Shown one piece after another: positions 44,120 to 58,166 of a stretch of 64,000 bases of DNA (its first letter is position 1; each line of letters opens with the position of its first letter). The notes below the pieces were generated by a model. That model worked only from the letters and a program-made list of their open reading frames with translations. It made no database searches and was not told the origin of the DNA. This DNA is from Ridgeia piscesae (Eukaryota; Annelida; Polychaeta; Sabellida; Siboglinidae), in the NCBI GenBank assembly GCA_025642075.2, contig JAODUO010000858.1, forward strand, positions 1 to 64,000, written 5' to 3'. Position numbers and translations under genes: made by a program.

Positions 44120-45280
44120 TCAGTCGGTCTGTCGGTCGGTCGATCGGTCGGTCGGTCGGTCGGTCGGTCGGTCGGTCGGTCGGTCGGTCGGTCGGTCGGT
44201 CGGTCGGTCGGTCGGTCGGTCGGTCGGTCGGTCGGTCGGTCGGTCGGTCGGTCGGTCGGTCGGTCGGTCGGTCGGTCGGTCGGTCGGTCGGTCGGTCGGT
44301 CGGTCGGTCGGTCGGTCGGTCGGTCGGTCGGTCGTGGTCGGTCGGTCGGTCGGTCGGTCGGTCGGTCGGTCGGTCGGTCGGTCGGTCGGTCGGTCGGTCG
44401 GTCGGTCGGTCGGTCGGTCGGTCGGTCCGGTCGGTCGGTCGGTCGGTCGGTCGGTCGGTCGGTCCGGTCGGTCGGTCGGTCGGTCGGTCGGTCGGTCGGT
44501 CGGTCGGTCGGTCGTCGCGTCGGTCGGTCGGTCGGTCGTCGGTCGGCTCGGTCGGTCGCGTCGTCGGTCGGTCGGTCGGTCGGTCGGCGTCGGTCGCGTC
44601 GGTCGGTCGGTCGTCCGGTCGGTCGGTCGGTCGGTCGGTCGGTCGGTCGGTCGGTCGGTCGGTCGGTCGGTCGGTCCGGTCGGTCGGTCGGTCGGTCGGT
44701 CGGTCGGTCGGTCGGTCGGTCGGTCGGTCGGTCGGTCGGTCGGTCGGTCGGTCGGTCGGTCGGTCGGTCGGTCGGTCGGTCGGTCGGTCGGTCGGTCGGT
44801 CGGTCGTCGTCGGTCGTCGGTCGGTCCGGTCGGTCGGTCGGTCGGTCGGTCGGTCGGTCGCGTCGGTCGCGTCGGTCGCGTCGGTCCGGTCGGTCGGTCG
44901 GTCGGTCGGTCGGTCGGTCGGTCGGTCGCAGTCGCCGTCGGCCGGTCCGGTCGGTCCGACGACGCACGCACGCACGACACGCACCGCACACACGCACACG
45001 CCGCACACACACGCACGCACACGCACACGACACGCACCGCCACGGCTCGGTCGGTCGGTCGGCGGTCGGCGGTCGTCGGTCCGGTCGCGGTCGGTCGGCG
45101 GTCGGTCGGTCGGTCGGTCGGTCGGTCGGTCGGTCGGTCGGTCGGTCGGTCGGTCGGTCGGTCGGTCGGTCGGTCGGTCGGTCGGTCGGTCGGTCGGTCG
45201 GTCGGTCGGTCGGTCGGTCGGTCGGTCGGTCGGTCGGTCGGTCGGTCGGTCGGTCGGTCGGTCGGTCGGTCGGTCCGTCG
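44120..45280. repeat. (CGGT)n tetramer with a CACG-rich insert
   Basis: CGGT units run from 44130 to 44940 and again from 45045 to 45275. Slips cluster at 44510-44620 and 44805-44890. Between the blocks, 44958-45035 is CACG/CACA-rich. The array shares its CGTC junction with the CCCGT array on its left. Confidence 0.97.
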
Positions 45281-45700
45281 GTCGTCGGTCGGTCGTCGGT
45301 CCGGTCGGTCGGTCCGTCGGTCGTCGGTCCGTCGGTCCGTCGGTCCGTCGGTCCGTCGGTCCGTCGGTCCGTCGGTCCGTCGGTCCGTCGGTCCGTCGGT
45401 CCGTCGGTCCGTCGGTCCGTCGGTCCGTCGGTCCGTCGGTCCGTCGGCGGTCCGTCGGTCCGTCGGTCCGTCGGTCCGTCGTGCGGTCCGTCGGTCCGTC
45501 GGTCCGTCGGTCCGTCGGTCCGTCGGTCCGTCGGGAGTCCGTCGGTCCGTCGGTCTCCCGTCGGTCCGCGGCGTCGGCGTCCCGTCGTCCGTCGGTCCGT
45601 CGTCGCGCGTCCGCGTCGTCGCGCGTCCTCGGTCCGTCGGTCGAGCCGTCAGTCCGTCATCGGTCCGTCGGTCGGACCGTCAGTCAGTCCGTCAGACCAC
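45281..45700. repeat. (CGGTCCGT)n octamer, decaying rightwards
   Basis: An octamer that fuses the CGGT and CCGT units is tandemly repeated at about 45335-45535, then degrades to 45700. Confidence 0.95.
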
Positions 45701-48148
45701 CCGTTAGCCAGTTAGCCACAGACCCTTCGTCGTTTCTTTCCCACACAGTTGTCTGATACGGTCCCGTAACGCAGCGGATGTAAAATATCGACCCTACTAG
45801 CACTGCAACGACTCGAGTGACGCTCGAAGTAATATTATTTACGCCGAAACATAACCCACAATGAACGGCGGCAAGTTATTCGCACGAATGACGTCATTCT
45901 CTACAAACGATACGTTTGATTCTATCGCTGTCCACCATTCACGGGAGCTTGTGATCGGCCTGCGGTTAGTTTGCGAATACGCGCGACTGGTGTGTAACAC
46001 GCACGCGGCATTCTGTTGTTCGTTTCGAAATCACGTGTTTGCTGCGTCCGTCACTTATGCACTTGCGTCACTGTTAGACCCACCTCGTGTGTGCCACGCG
46101 TTTCAATATAACATCCTTAATTGCATTGATATGACGTATATGCTAATTGTATAGTTTTCGCCAAATAGTGTTTTATAAGCTCATATCAGTTTTTGCAATT
46201 TAAAAGGTACACCGACAGAAAGTATACAAATCATTATGTTATAAAACAACTGTTACTGGAACAAGTTAATGATCGCAAAGTGCGCGGTATCATTCCTTGT
46301 TAAACAGCGCACACATCACGTCAAAGCGGAGAGGTAAACTGTGGTTTTAGACGCTAAAAGCTATTAACGACGTATACGTACGACGCAATAATTAAAAACT
46401 GGGTCATTTATAAATAGAATAATGAGTTGTGATCGTAGCATGAGGGAAGCGCAAAGTAGGGTCAACTGGAGAGCCAGGTAGTGACGCCTGCAATCAGTGG
46501 GTTGCATCACTCATTCACACGTGATACAGATTAATAAATTAACTCCATACTTTATAAATGTGTTGCTCCATAATACAGAGATCCGGGTTAGAATAACGAC
46601 AGTAACAAATCGCTGCAAAAGATATTTTGTAGTATAACTTTACGACTGAATAAAGTCTGAAATACGTTCAGTCACGTGATAGGTGTGTGTTTGAGTGACA
46701 CTACCTATCCATGGATAACAAAAGGATCTATCTAAGACATGCAAAACAGGACATGTATGTGTTGAAAACACGAACAACAAACTGTCAACGTGGGCAAGAT
46801 AAGTCAGTCGTGGGCGACACTTCCTTGTTCTGTTCACATTCTGACTCACGCGGGCAGCGGGCCACCCCGTCACGACTGGGACGAACCAAATCCAACGCGC
46901 AGCAGTTTTTCCTGATTGTTAACGATATGATTAACTCTGTAAGGGTTTACTTTGCCCGTGGTACTCATAACCTATTTGCAATAAGATCACAGTAATTGTT
47001 TAGTCGGGAATAGGTCACTAAATTACTTCCTTCCTTAGCAATAGTTATGGACACGGAGGCGGGTGTTTGAGGACAGCACCATCTATGCTAAGAAGTCAGC
47101 TATTTTGTCGGTTGTGAACGACCTGTGGGAATATCACTCCCTGGAGGAGTCACTAAGCATGAAAACAGAATGATCTTCTTTTTGAGGATCAGTTAGAGAG
47201 AACATTTGAAATGTCAATTTTCTCAGAAACGAGATAGAATGATTTTCAAAAATATTACAGCTGTTCATTAACGTGATTATAAATTTGCGAAATTGCGATA
47301 ACATACGAATAAACATTTAGCTTACATAACTTAAACGTTTATATTGGGGAAACCAACGATATGTTCGATAGAACGTCGGGTAAGCTCCAAGTCTTCACGA
47401 CGATTGGCGACAGTCGTGGAGATGTTCAATATTAACGGCGAAGTGTAGTTCTGTGTGTTGATATGATGCACATGCGACGGCGCAACACACACTGTAGCCG
47501 TAGCACACTCAGTTGGTTGTTTACGTTCGTTGACATTATACTCCACCAGGAAGGTCAAAACACGAACGCAATTATGTGTATTAAAATACAAACCTATCAT
47601 TAATTCAACTTGAAAATTATTGACCTTTCCGTGTCGTAGTTTCTCCATTCAGGATCTCAAAACAGTTTGTCAAACTTTTTTTTCAGAAGACAGAATAATA
47701 AAATAATAACGTATTGCTACCTCTATTCGTATTGCTACTTTGTACTGGTCGCCACATAGTACTAGGATTGGAGATAACGCCACTGGGTCGTGCTAGTGAC
47801 ACGGCGGGTTCTGTACGAATAGTCATGATACGTATAGTGGATTGCAATACAACAACAGAGTTGAAAATGGTTCAAGACTTGCCCACAACGTGTCGTTTGG
47901 GTGTCTTTGTGTCGCGTCTCCCGCGCCGTCTCACGTTGAGCACAGCAGGCAGCAGACACGTCGCCAATAATTAGATTCGTCACATTTAGCAACTTGCCGT
48001 AGATGCCATGTTGTTCAGAATAACATACAATTGATTTGTAAATCGGCTCATTTTGCGCTGCGTTCAGCAAAAAAGTTGGGTAATAAATGTCGTTGCCTTA
48101 GAGACAGGCACCTCGGCGATTTTTCCTCTTTGGTTTTTAGCCGTGTTT
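45701..48148. other. unique intergenic DNA, about 2.4 kb
   Basis: Several frames of 90-105 residues occur (for example 45861-46154 plus and 47331-47648 minus) but none shows a family motif or paired splice sites that I can defend. Confidence 0.45.
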
Positions 48149-48412
<264 letters not shown>

Positions 48413-49016
48413 CATGTATTTGTGTGCATGGGCGTTAGTTACATTGTTACATTTCTTTCTTACGCAGTTTCACCCTCAGGTCTGTCGACCAAAAATATGG
48501 TTATGGACCATCTCTTGTAGAATCCTGCGACGATTTTTATATTGACTATTGTCTTCACATATTGTCGTCACTAAATTCAATTGGAAGTATTACGATACTC
48601 TAGTGTTCATCCTCCTATATGTGGAAACAGTTTTAAATGTAATCCTCATGTGGGATAATGGGCGTGACATCGAGTCTTCCTGAAGTCACGCACTTTGTAG
48701 ACCACGTAAGTTATCGACCATGTTTACGCTCCGCTGACGGGACACGCATGACGCGTTACCCATAGCGGCTCAATCGATAAACGGTCAACGGCTCGAAGCG
48801 ACCTCGTCTGACCCGGTGTTTGTCGGCAATTGTAATCGTTTTCAGCCATACTTAATTACAGTAAGCGTATACCAGCAGACGACAGCTGCGATCATGGACA
48901 TACCTATACTGATTGAATGTATCGTTTACAGGACATGACAAACTGTAGCGCACTGGATTATGTTTAGTAATTTTGATTGTGCATTACTCTTGACATTAGG
49001 TTTGTAGAACATCCGA
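48413..49016. other. unique spacer
   Basis: No feature is recognised. Confidence 0.5.
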
Positions 49017-49915
49017 ACACACACGCAAACGCAAACGCAAACGCAAACGCAAACGCAAACGCAAACGCAAACGCAAACGCAAACGCAAACGCAAACGCAA
49101 ACGCAAACGCAAACGCAAACGCAAACGCAAACGCAAACGCAAACGCAAACGCAAACGCAAACGCAACCGCAACCGCAAACGCAACCGCAACCGCAACACG
49201 CAAACGCAAACGCAAACGCAAACGCAAACGCAAACGCAAACGCAAACGCAACCGCAACCGCAACCGCAACCGCAACGCAACCGCAAGCGCAAGCGCAAGC
49301 GCAAGCGCAAGCGCACGCGCACGCGCACGCGCACGCGCACGCGCACGCACACGCACACGCACACGCCCACGCACACGCACACGCACCGCGCACACACGCC
49401 ACGCACACGCACACGCACACGCACACGCACACGCACACGCACACGCACACGCACACGCACACGCACACGCACACGCACACGCACACGCACCGCACGCACA
49501 CGCGCACGCCCCGCACGCGCACGCGCACGCGCACGCACACGCACACGCACACGCCACGCACACGCACACGCACACGCACACGCACACGCACACGCACACG
49601 CACACGCACACGCACACGCACACGCACACGCACACGCACACGCACGCCCCGCACACGCACACGCACACGCACACGCACACGCACACGCACACGCACACGC
49701 ACACGCACACGCACACGCACACGCACACGCACACGCACACGCACACGCACACGCACACGCACACGCACACGCACACGCACACGCACACGCACACGCACGC
49801 CACACACGCACACGCACACCACAGCACACCCCACACACCACACACACACACACACACTACACACACGCAACGCACACCACCATCACACACCACACACACA
49901 CAACACCACAATATA
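49017..49915. repeat. graded array CAAACG, CAACCG, CAAGCG, CACGCG, CACACG
   Basis: Hexamers change stepwise from left to right: CAAACG (49025-49160), CAACCG mixed with CAAACG (49160-49275), CAAGCG (49280-49312), CACGCG (49313-49345), CACACG (49346-49800), then CA-rich sequence to 49915. Each step alters one base of the hexamer. Confidence 0.96.
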
Positions 49916-49989
49916 TACATATACATAACATACAATATATATATATATATATACACATACATATTATAATTACACATATATAATCATAT

Positions 49990-50049
<60 letters not shown>

Positions 50050-50099
50050 ATATAATATATATATATATATTTAATATATTATAATATATAATATATATA

Positions 50100-50143
<44 letters not shown>

Positions 50144-50246
50144 TATATTATATATATATGTATATATATATATATATTTATATATTTATATATATATATA
50201 TATATATATATTGTATAATACTATATATATATATATATATTATATT

Positions 50247-50318
<72 letters not shown>

Positions 50319-50319
50319 A

Positions 50320-50358
<39 letters not shown>

Positions 50359-50540
50359 TATATATATATTATATATATATATATTATGTGTATATATATT
50401 ATATATATATAATATATATATATATATAATGTATATATATATATATATATATATGAATATATATATATATATATATATAATATATAATAATATATATATA
50501 TATAATATATATATAATGTATATATTATAATATATATAAT
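49916..50540. repeat. interrupted (TA)n with TAATA junctions
   Basis: More than 600 bp of TA runs, broken every 10-60 bp by AATA or TTTA junctions, unlike the pure TA arrays elsewhere in the window. Confidence 0.95.
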
Positions 50541-51059
50541 GACATAATATAAATTCTTATTTGTTAATTTACCGATTGAAGTTAATTCCTTGGGTGGTTA
50601 CTTGTTCAGTCTTCTAAAATCCGAACTTATTGTTACGTGGTTGGATTGTACAATGCAGACGGCTTGTGGTTGCACGTGATTTATATTGCTTATTGTGTGA
50701 GTCGCGTGAGAAAGTAGCTAAGGTGTGCAGTTGCTCTCTGCCACGGATAGCAAGCACCAGGCGAGAACACAATGACCTGATTATAAGTGAGAGTGGCGTA
50801 TCGCATCGCACGGATTCACACAATGTCGCTATTGTGTTAAGTGAATAAAACCGTGACCGAAGATAAATTTTCTCAGGCATAGCGCACTATACCTACCAGA
50901 GTCCAATGCATTCAGCGAAGCTTTCACAAGATCATTTAAAGTGGCTAGATGTCTGTAAATTGTTACTTCTCCGAGATCAATCATGAAGTTGAATACAACC
51001 TCATACGTCGGGCACGAAGAGTGCACATCCGCACTCAAACGCATATTATATACATACAT
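50541..51059. other. unique spacer
   Basis: Nothing is recognised. It ends in CATA/CACG-rich sequence at 51050-51140. Confidence 0.5.
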
Positions 51060-51142
51060 ACATGCACGGACGCACGCACGCACGCATGCATGCACGCACA
51101 CACGCAAAGCACGCACTCACTCACACGCACGCACGCAGACAC
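51060..51142. repeat. CACG/CATG-rich microsatellite
   Basis: Imperfect GCACGCAC and GCATGCAT units directly left of the 29-bp satellite. Confidence 0.85.
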
Positions 51143-54100
51143 AGAGGGGTGAGAGTCTGATAGAACATTGTAGAGGGGTGAGAGTCTGATAGAACATTGT
51201 AGAGGGGCGAGAGTCTGATACAACATTGTAGAGGGGTGAGAGTCTGATACAACATTGTAGAGGGGCGAGAGTCTGATACAACATTGTAGAGGGGTGAGAG
51301 TCTGATACAACATTGTAGAGGGGTGAGAGTCTGATAAACATTGTAGAGGGGTGAGAGTCTGATACAACATTGTAGAGGGGTGAGAGTCTGATACAACATT
51401 GTAGAGGGGTGAGAGTCTGATACAACATTGTAGAGGGGTGAGAGTCTGATACAACATTGTAGAGGGGTGAGAGTCTGATACAACATTGTAGAGGGGTGAG
51501 AGTCTGATACAACATTGTAGAGGGGTGAGAGTCTGATACAACATTGTAGAGGGGTGAGAGTCTGATACAACATTGTAGAGGGGTAGAGGTTCTGATACAA
51601 CATTGTAGAGGGGTGAGAGTCTGATACAACATTGTAGAGGGGTAAGGTTCTGATACAACATTGTAGAGGGGTGAGAGTCTGATACAACATTGTAGAGGGG
51701 TGAGAGTCTGATACAACATTGTAGAGGGGTGAGAGTCTGATACAACATTGTAGAGGGGCGAGAGTCTGATACAACAATGTAGAGGGGTGAGAGTCTGATA
51801 CAACATTGTAGAGGGGTGAGGTTCTGATACAACATTGTAGAGGGGTGAGAGTCTGACACAACATTGTAGAGGGGTGAGAGTCTGATACAACATTGTAGAG
51901 GGGTGAGAGTCTGATACAACATTGTAGAGGGGCGAGAGTCTGATACAACATTGTAGAGGGGTGAGAGTCTGATACAACATTGTAGAGGGGTGAGAGTCTG
52001 ATACAACATTGTAGAGGGGCGAGAGTCTGATACAACATTGTAGAGGGGTGAGAGTCTGATACAACATTGTAGAGGGGTGAGAGTCTGATACAACATTGTA
52101 GAGGGGTGAGAGTCTGATACAACATTGTAGAGGGGTGAGAGTCTGATACAACATTGTAGAGGGGTGAGAGTCTGATACAACATTGTAGAGGGGTGAGAGT
52201 CTGATACAACATTGTAGAGGGGTGAGAGTCTGATACAACATTGTAGAGGGGTGAGAGTCTGATAAACATTGTAGAGGGGTGAGAGTCTGATACAACATTG
52301 TAGAGGGGTGAGAGTCTGATACAACATTGTAGAGGGGTGAGAGTCTGATACAACATTGTAGAGGGGTGAGAGTCTGATACAACATTGTAGAGGGGTAAGG
52401 TTCTGATACAACATTGTAGAGGGGTGAGAGTCTGATACAACATTGTAGAGGGGTGAGAGTCTGATACAACATTGTAGAGGGGCGAGAGTCTGATACAACA
52501 TTGTAGAGGGGTGAGAGTCTGATACAACATTGTAGAGGGGTGAGAGTCTGATACAACATTGTAGAGGGGTGAGAGTCTGATACAACATTGTAAAGAGGGG
52601 GGAGAGTCTGATACAACATTGTAGAGGGGTGAGAGTCTGATACAACATTGTAGAGGGGCGAGAGTCTGATACAACATTGTAGAGGGGTGAGAGTCTGATA
52701 CAACATTGTAGAGGGGTGAGAGTCTGATACAACATTGTAGAGGGGTGAGAGTCTGATACAACATTGTAGAGGGGTGAGAGTCTGATACAACATTGTAGAG
52801 GGGTGAGGTTCTGATACAACATTGTAGAGGGGTGAGAGTCTGATACAACATTGTAGAGGGGTGAGAGTCTGATACAACATTGTAGAGGGGTGAGAGTCTG
52901 ATACAACATTGTAGAGGGGTGAGAGTCTGATACAACATTGTAGAGGGGCGAGAGTCTGATACAACATTGTAGAGGGGCGAGAGTCTGATACAACATTGTA
53001 GAGGGGTGAGAGTCTGATACAACATTGTAGAGGGGTGAGAGTCTGATACAACATTGTAGAGGGGTGAGAGTCTGATACAACATTGTAGAGGGGTGAGAGT
53101 CTGATAAACATTGTAGAGGGGTGAGAGTCTGATACAACATTGTAGAGGGGTGAGAGTCTGATACAACATTGTAGAGGGGTGAGAGTCTGATACAACATTG
53201 TAGAGGGGTGAGAGTCTGATACAACATTGTAGAGGGGCGAGAGTCTGATACAACATTGTAGAGGGGTGAGGTTCTGATACAACATTGTAGAGGGGTGAGA
53301 GTCTGATACAACATTGTAGAGGGGTGAGAGTCTGATACAACATTGTAGAGGGGCGAGAGTCTGATACAACATTGTAGAGGGGTGAGGTTCTGATACAACA
53401 TTGTAGAGGGGCGAGAGTCTGATACAACATTGTAGAGGGGTGAGAGTCTGATACAACATTGTAGAGGGGTGAGAGTCTGATACAACATTGTAGAGGGGTG
53501 AGAGTCTGATAAACATTGTAGAGGGGTGAGAGTCTGATACAACATTGTAGAGGGGTGAGAGTCTGATACAACATTGTAGAGGGGCGAGAGTCTGATACAA
53601 CATTGTAGAGGGGTGAGAGTCTGATAAACATTGTAGAGGGGTGAGAGTCTGATACAACATTGTAGAGGGGTGAGAGTCTGATACAACATTGTAGAGGGGT
53701 GAGAGTCTGATACAACATTGTAGAGGGGTGAGAGTCTGATACAACATTGTAGAGGGGTGAGAGTCTGATACAACATTGTAGAGGGGCGAGAGTCTGATAC
53801 AACATTGTAGAGGGGTGAGAGTCTGATACAACATTGTAGAGGGGCGAGAGTCTGATACAACATTGTAGAGGGGTGAGAGTCTGATAAACATTGTAGAGGG
53901 GTGAGAGTCTGATACAACATTGTAGAGGGGTGAGAGTCTGATACAACATTGTAGAGGGGTGAGAGTCTGATACAACATTGTAGAGGGGTAAGGTTCTGAT
54001 ACAACATTGTAGAGGGGTGAGAGTCTGATACAACATTGTAGAGGGGTAAGGTTCTGATACAACATTGTAGAGGGGTGAGAGTCTGATAAACATTGTAGAG

Positions 54101-55170
54101 GGGTGAGAGTCTGATACAACATTGTAGAGGGGTGAGAGTCTGACACAACATTGTAGAGGGGTGAGAGTCTGATAAACATTGTAGAGGGGTGAGAGTCTGA
54201 TACAACATTGTAGAGGGGTGAGAGTCTGACACAACATTGTAGAGGGGTGAGAGTCTGATACAACATTGTAGAGGGGTGAGAGTCTGATACAACATTGTAG
54301 AGGGGCGAGAGTCTGATACAACATTGTAGAGGGGTGAGAGTCTGATACAACATTGTAGAGGGGTGAGAGTCTGATACAACATTGTAGAGGGGTGAGAGTC
54401 TGACACAACATTGTAGAGGGGTGAGAGTCTGATACAACATTGTAGAGGGGTGAGAGTCTGATACAACATTGTAGAGGGGTGAGGTTCTGATACAACATTG
54501 TAGAGGGGTGAGAGTCTGATACAACATTGTAGACGGGCGAGAGTCTGATACAACATTGTAGAGGGGTGAGGTTCTGATGCAACATTGTAGAGGGGTGAGA
54601 GTCTGATACAACAATGTAGAGGGGTGAGAGTCTGATACAACAATGTAGAGGGGTGAGAGTCTGATACAACAATGTAGAGGGGTGAGAGTCTGATACAACA
54701 TTGTAGAGGGGCGAGAGTCTGATACAACATTGTAGAGGGGTGAGAGTCTGATACAACATTGTAGAGGGGTGAGAGTCTGATACAACAATGTAGAGGGGTG
54801 AGAGTCTGATACAACATTGTAGAGGGGCGAGAGTCTGATACAACATTGTAGAGGGGTGAGAGTCTGATACAACATTGTAGAGGGGTGAGGTTCTGATACA
54901 ACATTGTAGAGGGGTGAGAGTCTGATACAACATTGTAGAGGGGCGAGAGTCTGATACAACATTGTAGAGGGGTGAGAGTCTGATACAACATTGTAGAGGG
55001 GTGAGAGTCTGATACAACATTGTAGAGGGGTGAGAGTCTGATACAACATTGTAGAGGGGTGAGGTTCTGATACAACATTGTAGAGGGGTGAGGTTCTGAT
55101 ACAACATTGTAGAGGGGTGAGAGTCTGATACAACATTGTAGAGGGGTGAGCTTCTGATACAACATTGTAT
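51143..55170. repeat. 29-bp satellite, about 139 copies
   Basis: The unit is GTAGAGGGGTGAGAGTCTGA followed by TACAACATT. Copies are very uniform. Recurrent variants are GGGGCGAG, GAGGTTCTG, a 28-bp form with GATAAACATT, CAATGT for CATTGT and GACACAAC. The TACAA-CA-TTGTA segment spanning the junction is an inverted repeat. Because 29 is not a multiple of three and the minus strand lacks stops, all three minus frames stay open for over 1,300 residues; this is not coding evidence. The last unit runs into (TA) at 55165. Confidence 0.98.
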
Positions 55171-56006
55171 ATATAATATTTAATAACACTAATTTGTTGC
55201 TGCATAATACACTTAGTTTGGTAGAAACATTAGGAGATATATTTATGTAACTCCGGTGTGACGTCACTCTGTTTCGTCAACACTTTAGTTATACGACACA
55301 AGACAATTCGTGGCGTGTTGTTGACAATGATTGTTTATCCGATCAACCATCACACATTCGGATTGCGTTATTAGCTTCCGAATACCGGTTGTGTTAGTCG
55401 TGTATCACACTTGTCTGCGAATGTCTTACATACTGACCTCAAAACGAATTCAGGTAACGTTAAACACCACCAAGTGTCACGTGGTCTAAATGCATTACCT
55501 GTGATCGATCGTTTCTTCAACTTCCGGTTTTACGTTTTCATTTCTCGCCTTGTCTGGACCTGATCTGAATGATGCGTCATGGCGCCATTAAAGAGCTCCT
55601 CGTCTTGTGTCTAGTTAGAGACACTGTCGCAGAACGTGTTAGGTACAACACAAAACCTAATACTAATGTATATAGGAATTCCTTCCTGAAGCGGAATCTG
55701 ACGGAACATTGTATTTTTTTAAAGCGTTTCACTAATGTGATCGTTAAATTAATGTTGAGCTATGGAGCAACATTTCCATCGTGACAATCGATAATATATA
55801 CAGTTGGCACAATTTGGCAAAACAGATTGAATTGTTGGCGAAAAATAATATATTTTAAAAGGCGCCGCCGTATTACCGAAGAAACTTACAATGAAATATG
55901 TAAGGTAAACAATACTTGTATGTTTCGTTTATGCTCACACCGTTGTTATGGTGAACGATCATTGCTAAGTTATATTTGCTAAATAATTATATTCTGTTGT
56001 ACATGT
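55171..56006. other. unique spacer
   Basis: No feature is recognised. A 71-residue plus-strand frame at 55569 has no motif. Confidence 0.5.
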
Positions 56007-56381
<375 letters not shown>

Positions 56382-57350
56382 TTCTCATGTGCTATATGTA
56401 TGATCAACTTCGGTTTAGGTTTCATCAACACTGTATTATCACCATTTAAACTGTATTATCGCCATCCGCGCTGTTTTTGCTGCTATGAATCTTAGTGCAA
56501 ACAGCGGTGCTTGTAAAACACTGCATGTAACACGTCGCAGCGACATTTGTGTCACGTGTTGCCTGTTGTTACGCTTGTAGTGCAGCATAGCTGTCTGCGC
56601 TGTTAATTCTAACGCAAGAGAACAACATAATTCTAACTAACGACGACAATGACACGCGCAGGCGCGGTAACACAAGGCAGTTTCAAAGCAGTCGCAGTGT
56701 AGCACGGGTCAACGCAGTGAGCGAGATGCTAAATCCGTAAATTGTTTATCGCATAATCGATCGGCTGACGTTATACTGTAAACTGTCGCCATTACGGCCG
56801 TTCGTCGTATCACGTACCAATGACTAGAGACGTTTGGAGAGCAGACTACTTGCGGCGATCGTTAACGCCGGTGTAGGCCTACCATGCAGACAGTATATTC
56901 CGGCCTGGGAGTATGTTCCGGAATTGAGCACGCCCATTACGACGCATATATACTTGTCAATGCTTTAACGCCAACTTTCGATCCGGACACGGAACGAAAT
57001 AAGTGCTGTGATGAAAGTATATTCCTATTCCGTTCTGGTGGTGTGTGTGTGTGCAACGTCTACAAAATCGACATACACATCAAAGGTTTGCGCGTACTTT
57101 CAGTCCTATTTTGTATGGTCAGCGCCTCGTTTTCGCTTTGGAGATAGCTAGAGACAGCAAGTAGATTTCGTTTGCATACAGAATAGGATAGTTTTTTAAG
57201 TAGGCACACGAATAACGTACATGATTAATACATATTTCAGTTTTTTTACTAATGGAAAAAGCCAAAGTGACGTTTTGTAAGTAGCGATGTTGCACTTATT
57301 TACAGGTTAGTTATGGCTGAATGGGTCTTAATTTAATTGTTCATTTTAAG

Positions 57351-57351
<1 letters not shown>
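56382..57351. other. unique intergenic DNA
   Basis: A plus-strand frame of 87 residues at 56884-57147 is of unknown nature. No other feature is recognised. Confidence 0.45.

Positions 57352-57432
<81 letters not shown>
57352..57432. repeat. (TA)n microsatellite
   Basis: About 40 TA units. Confidence 0.97.
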
Positions 57433-57435
<3 letters not shown>

Positions 57436-57542
57436 ACACAATAATATAACCGATCAAACGTCTATAAATTACTCACGAAAGTACTAACGAAAGGCTAAAG
57501 AAGACACTATGAAAACAAGCCACGAGACCAAGCTGGATTCTA

Positions 57543-57746
57543 AGGTGACAGACCGCATCCACGTCATAAACCAATTGAAGGAGAAGTGCAGAATATAATG
57601 TCCCGCTCTGTATCGCGTTCGTCGACTACAGGAAAGCCTATCACTCAGTGCAAACTCAAACAGTATTGACCACGCATCAAGAACAGGAGATAGAAGATGT
57701 GTACATCTACACCAACAGCTCGATGACAGTGCACCTACAAAGAAAG

Positions 57747-57748
<2 letters not shown>
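57543..57748 (+). pseudogene. RTE-type reverse transcriptase remnant
   Basis: Read on the plus strand, DRIHVINQLKEKC is followed after a one-base frameshift near 57595 by PLCIAFVDYRKAYHSV, which corresponds to RT motif A of RTE-clade elements (IAFVDYxKAFDSV). The second position after the catalytic Asp region is altered (Asp to His in the D-S-V segment). LTTHQEQEIEDVYI and YTNSSMTVHL follow, with a short deletion between them. The rest of the domain is absent. The (TA)n array at 57749 interrupts or follows it directly. Confidence 0.75.

Positions 57749-58166
<418 letters not shown>

Noticed and set aside
43731..45756. Arg-Ser-Val-Gly repeat protein of 609-658 residues
   Set aside because: It is an artefact of the CCCGT and CGGT arrays.
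51143..55170. CRISPR-like array of 29-bp direct repeats
   Set aside because: Units are contiguous with no variable spacers, there are no cas genes, and the DNA is animal.
51035..55267. Minus-strand frames of 1328-1410 residues
   Set aside because: They are the three frames of the stop-free 29-bp satellite; the same argument applies.
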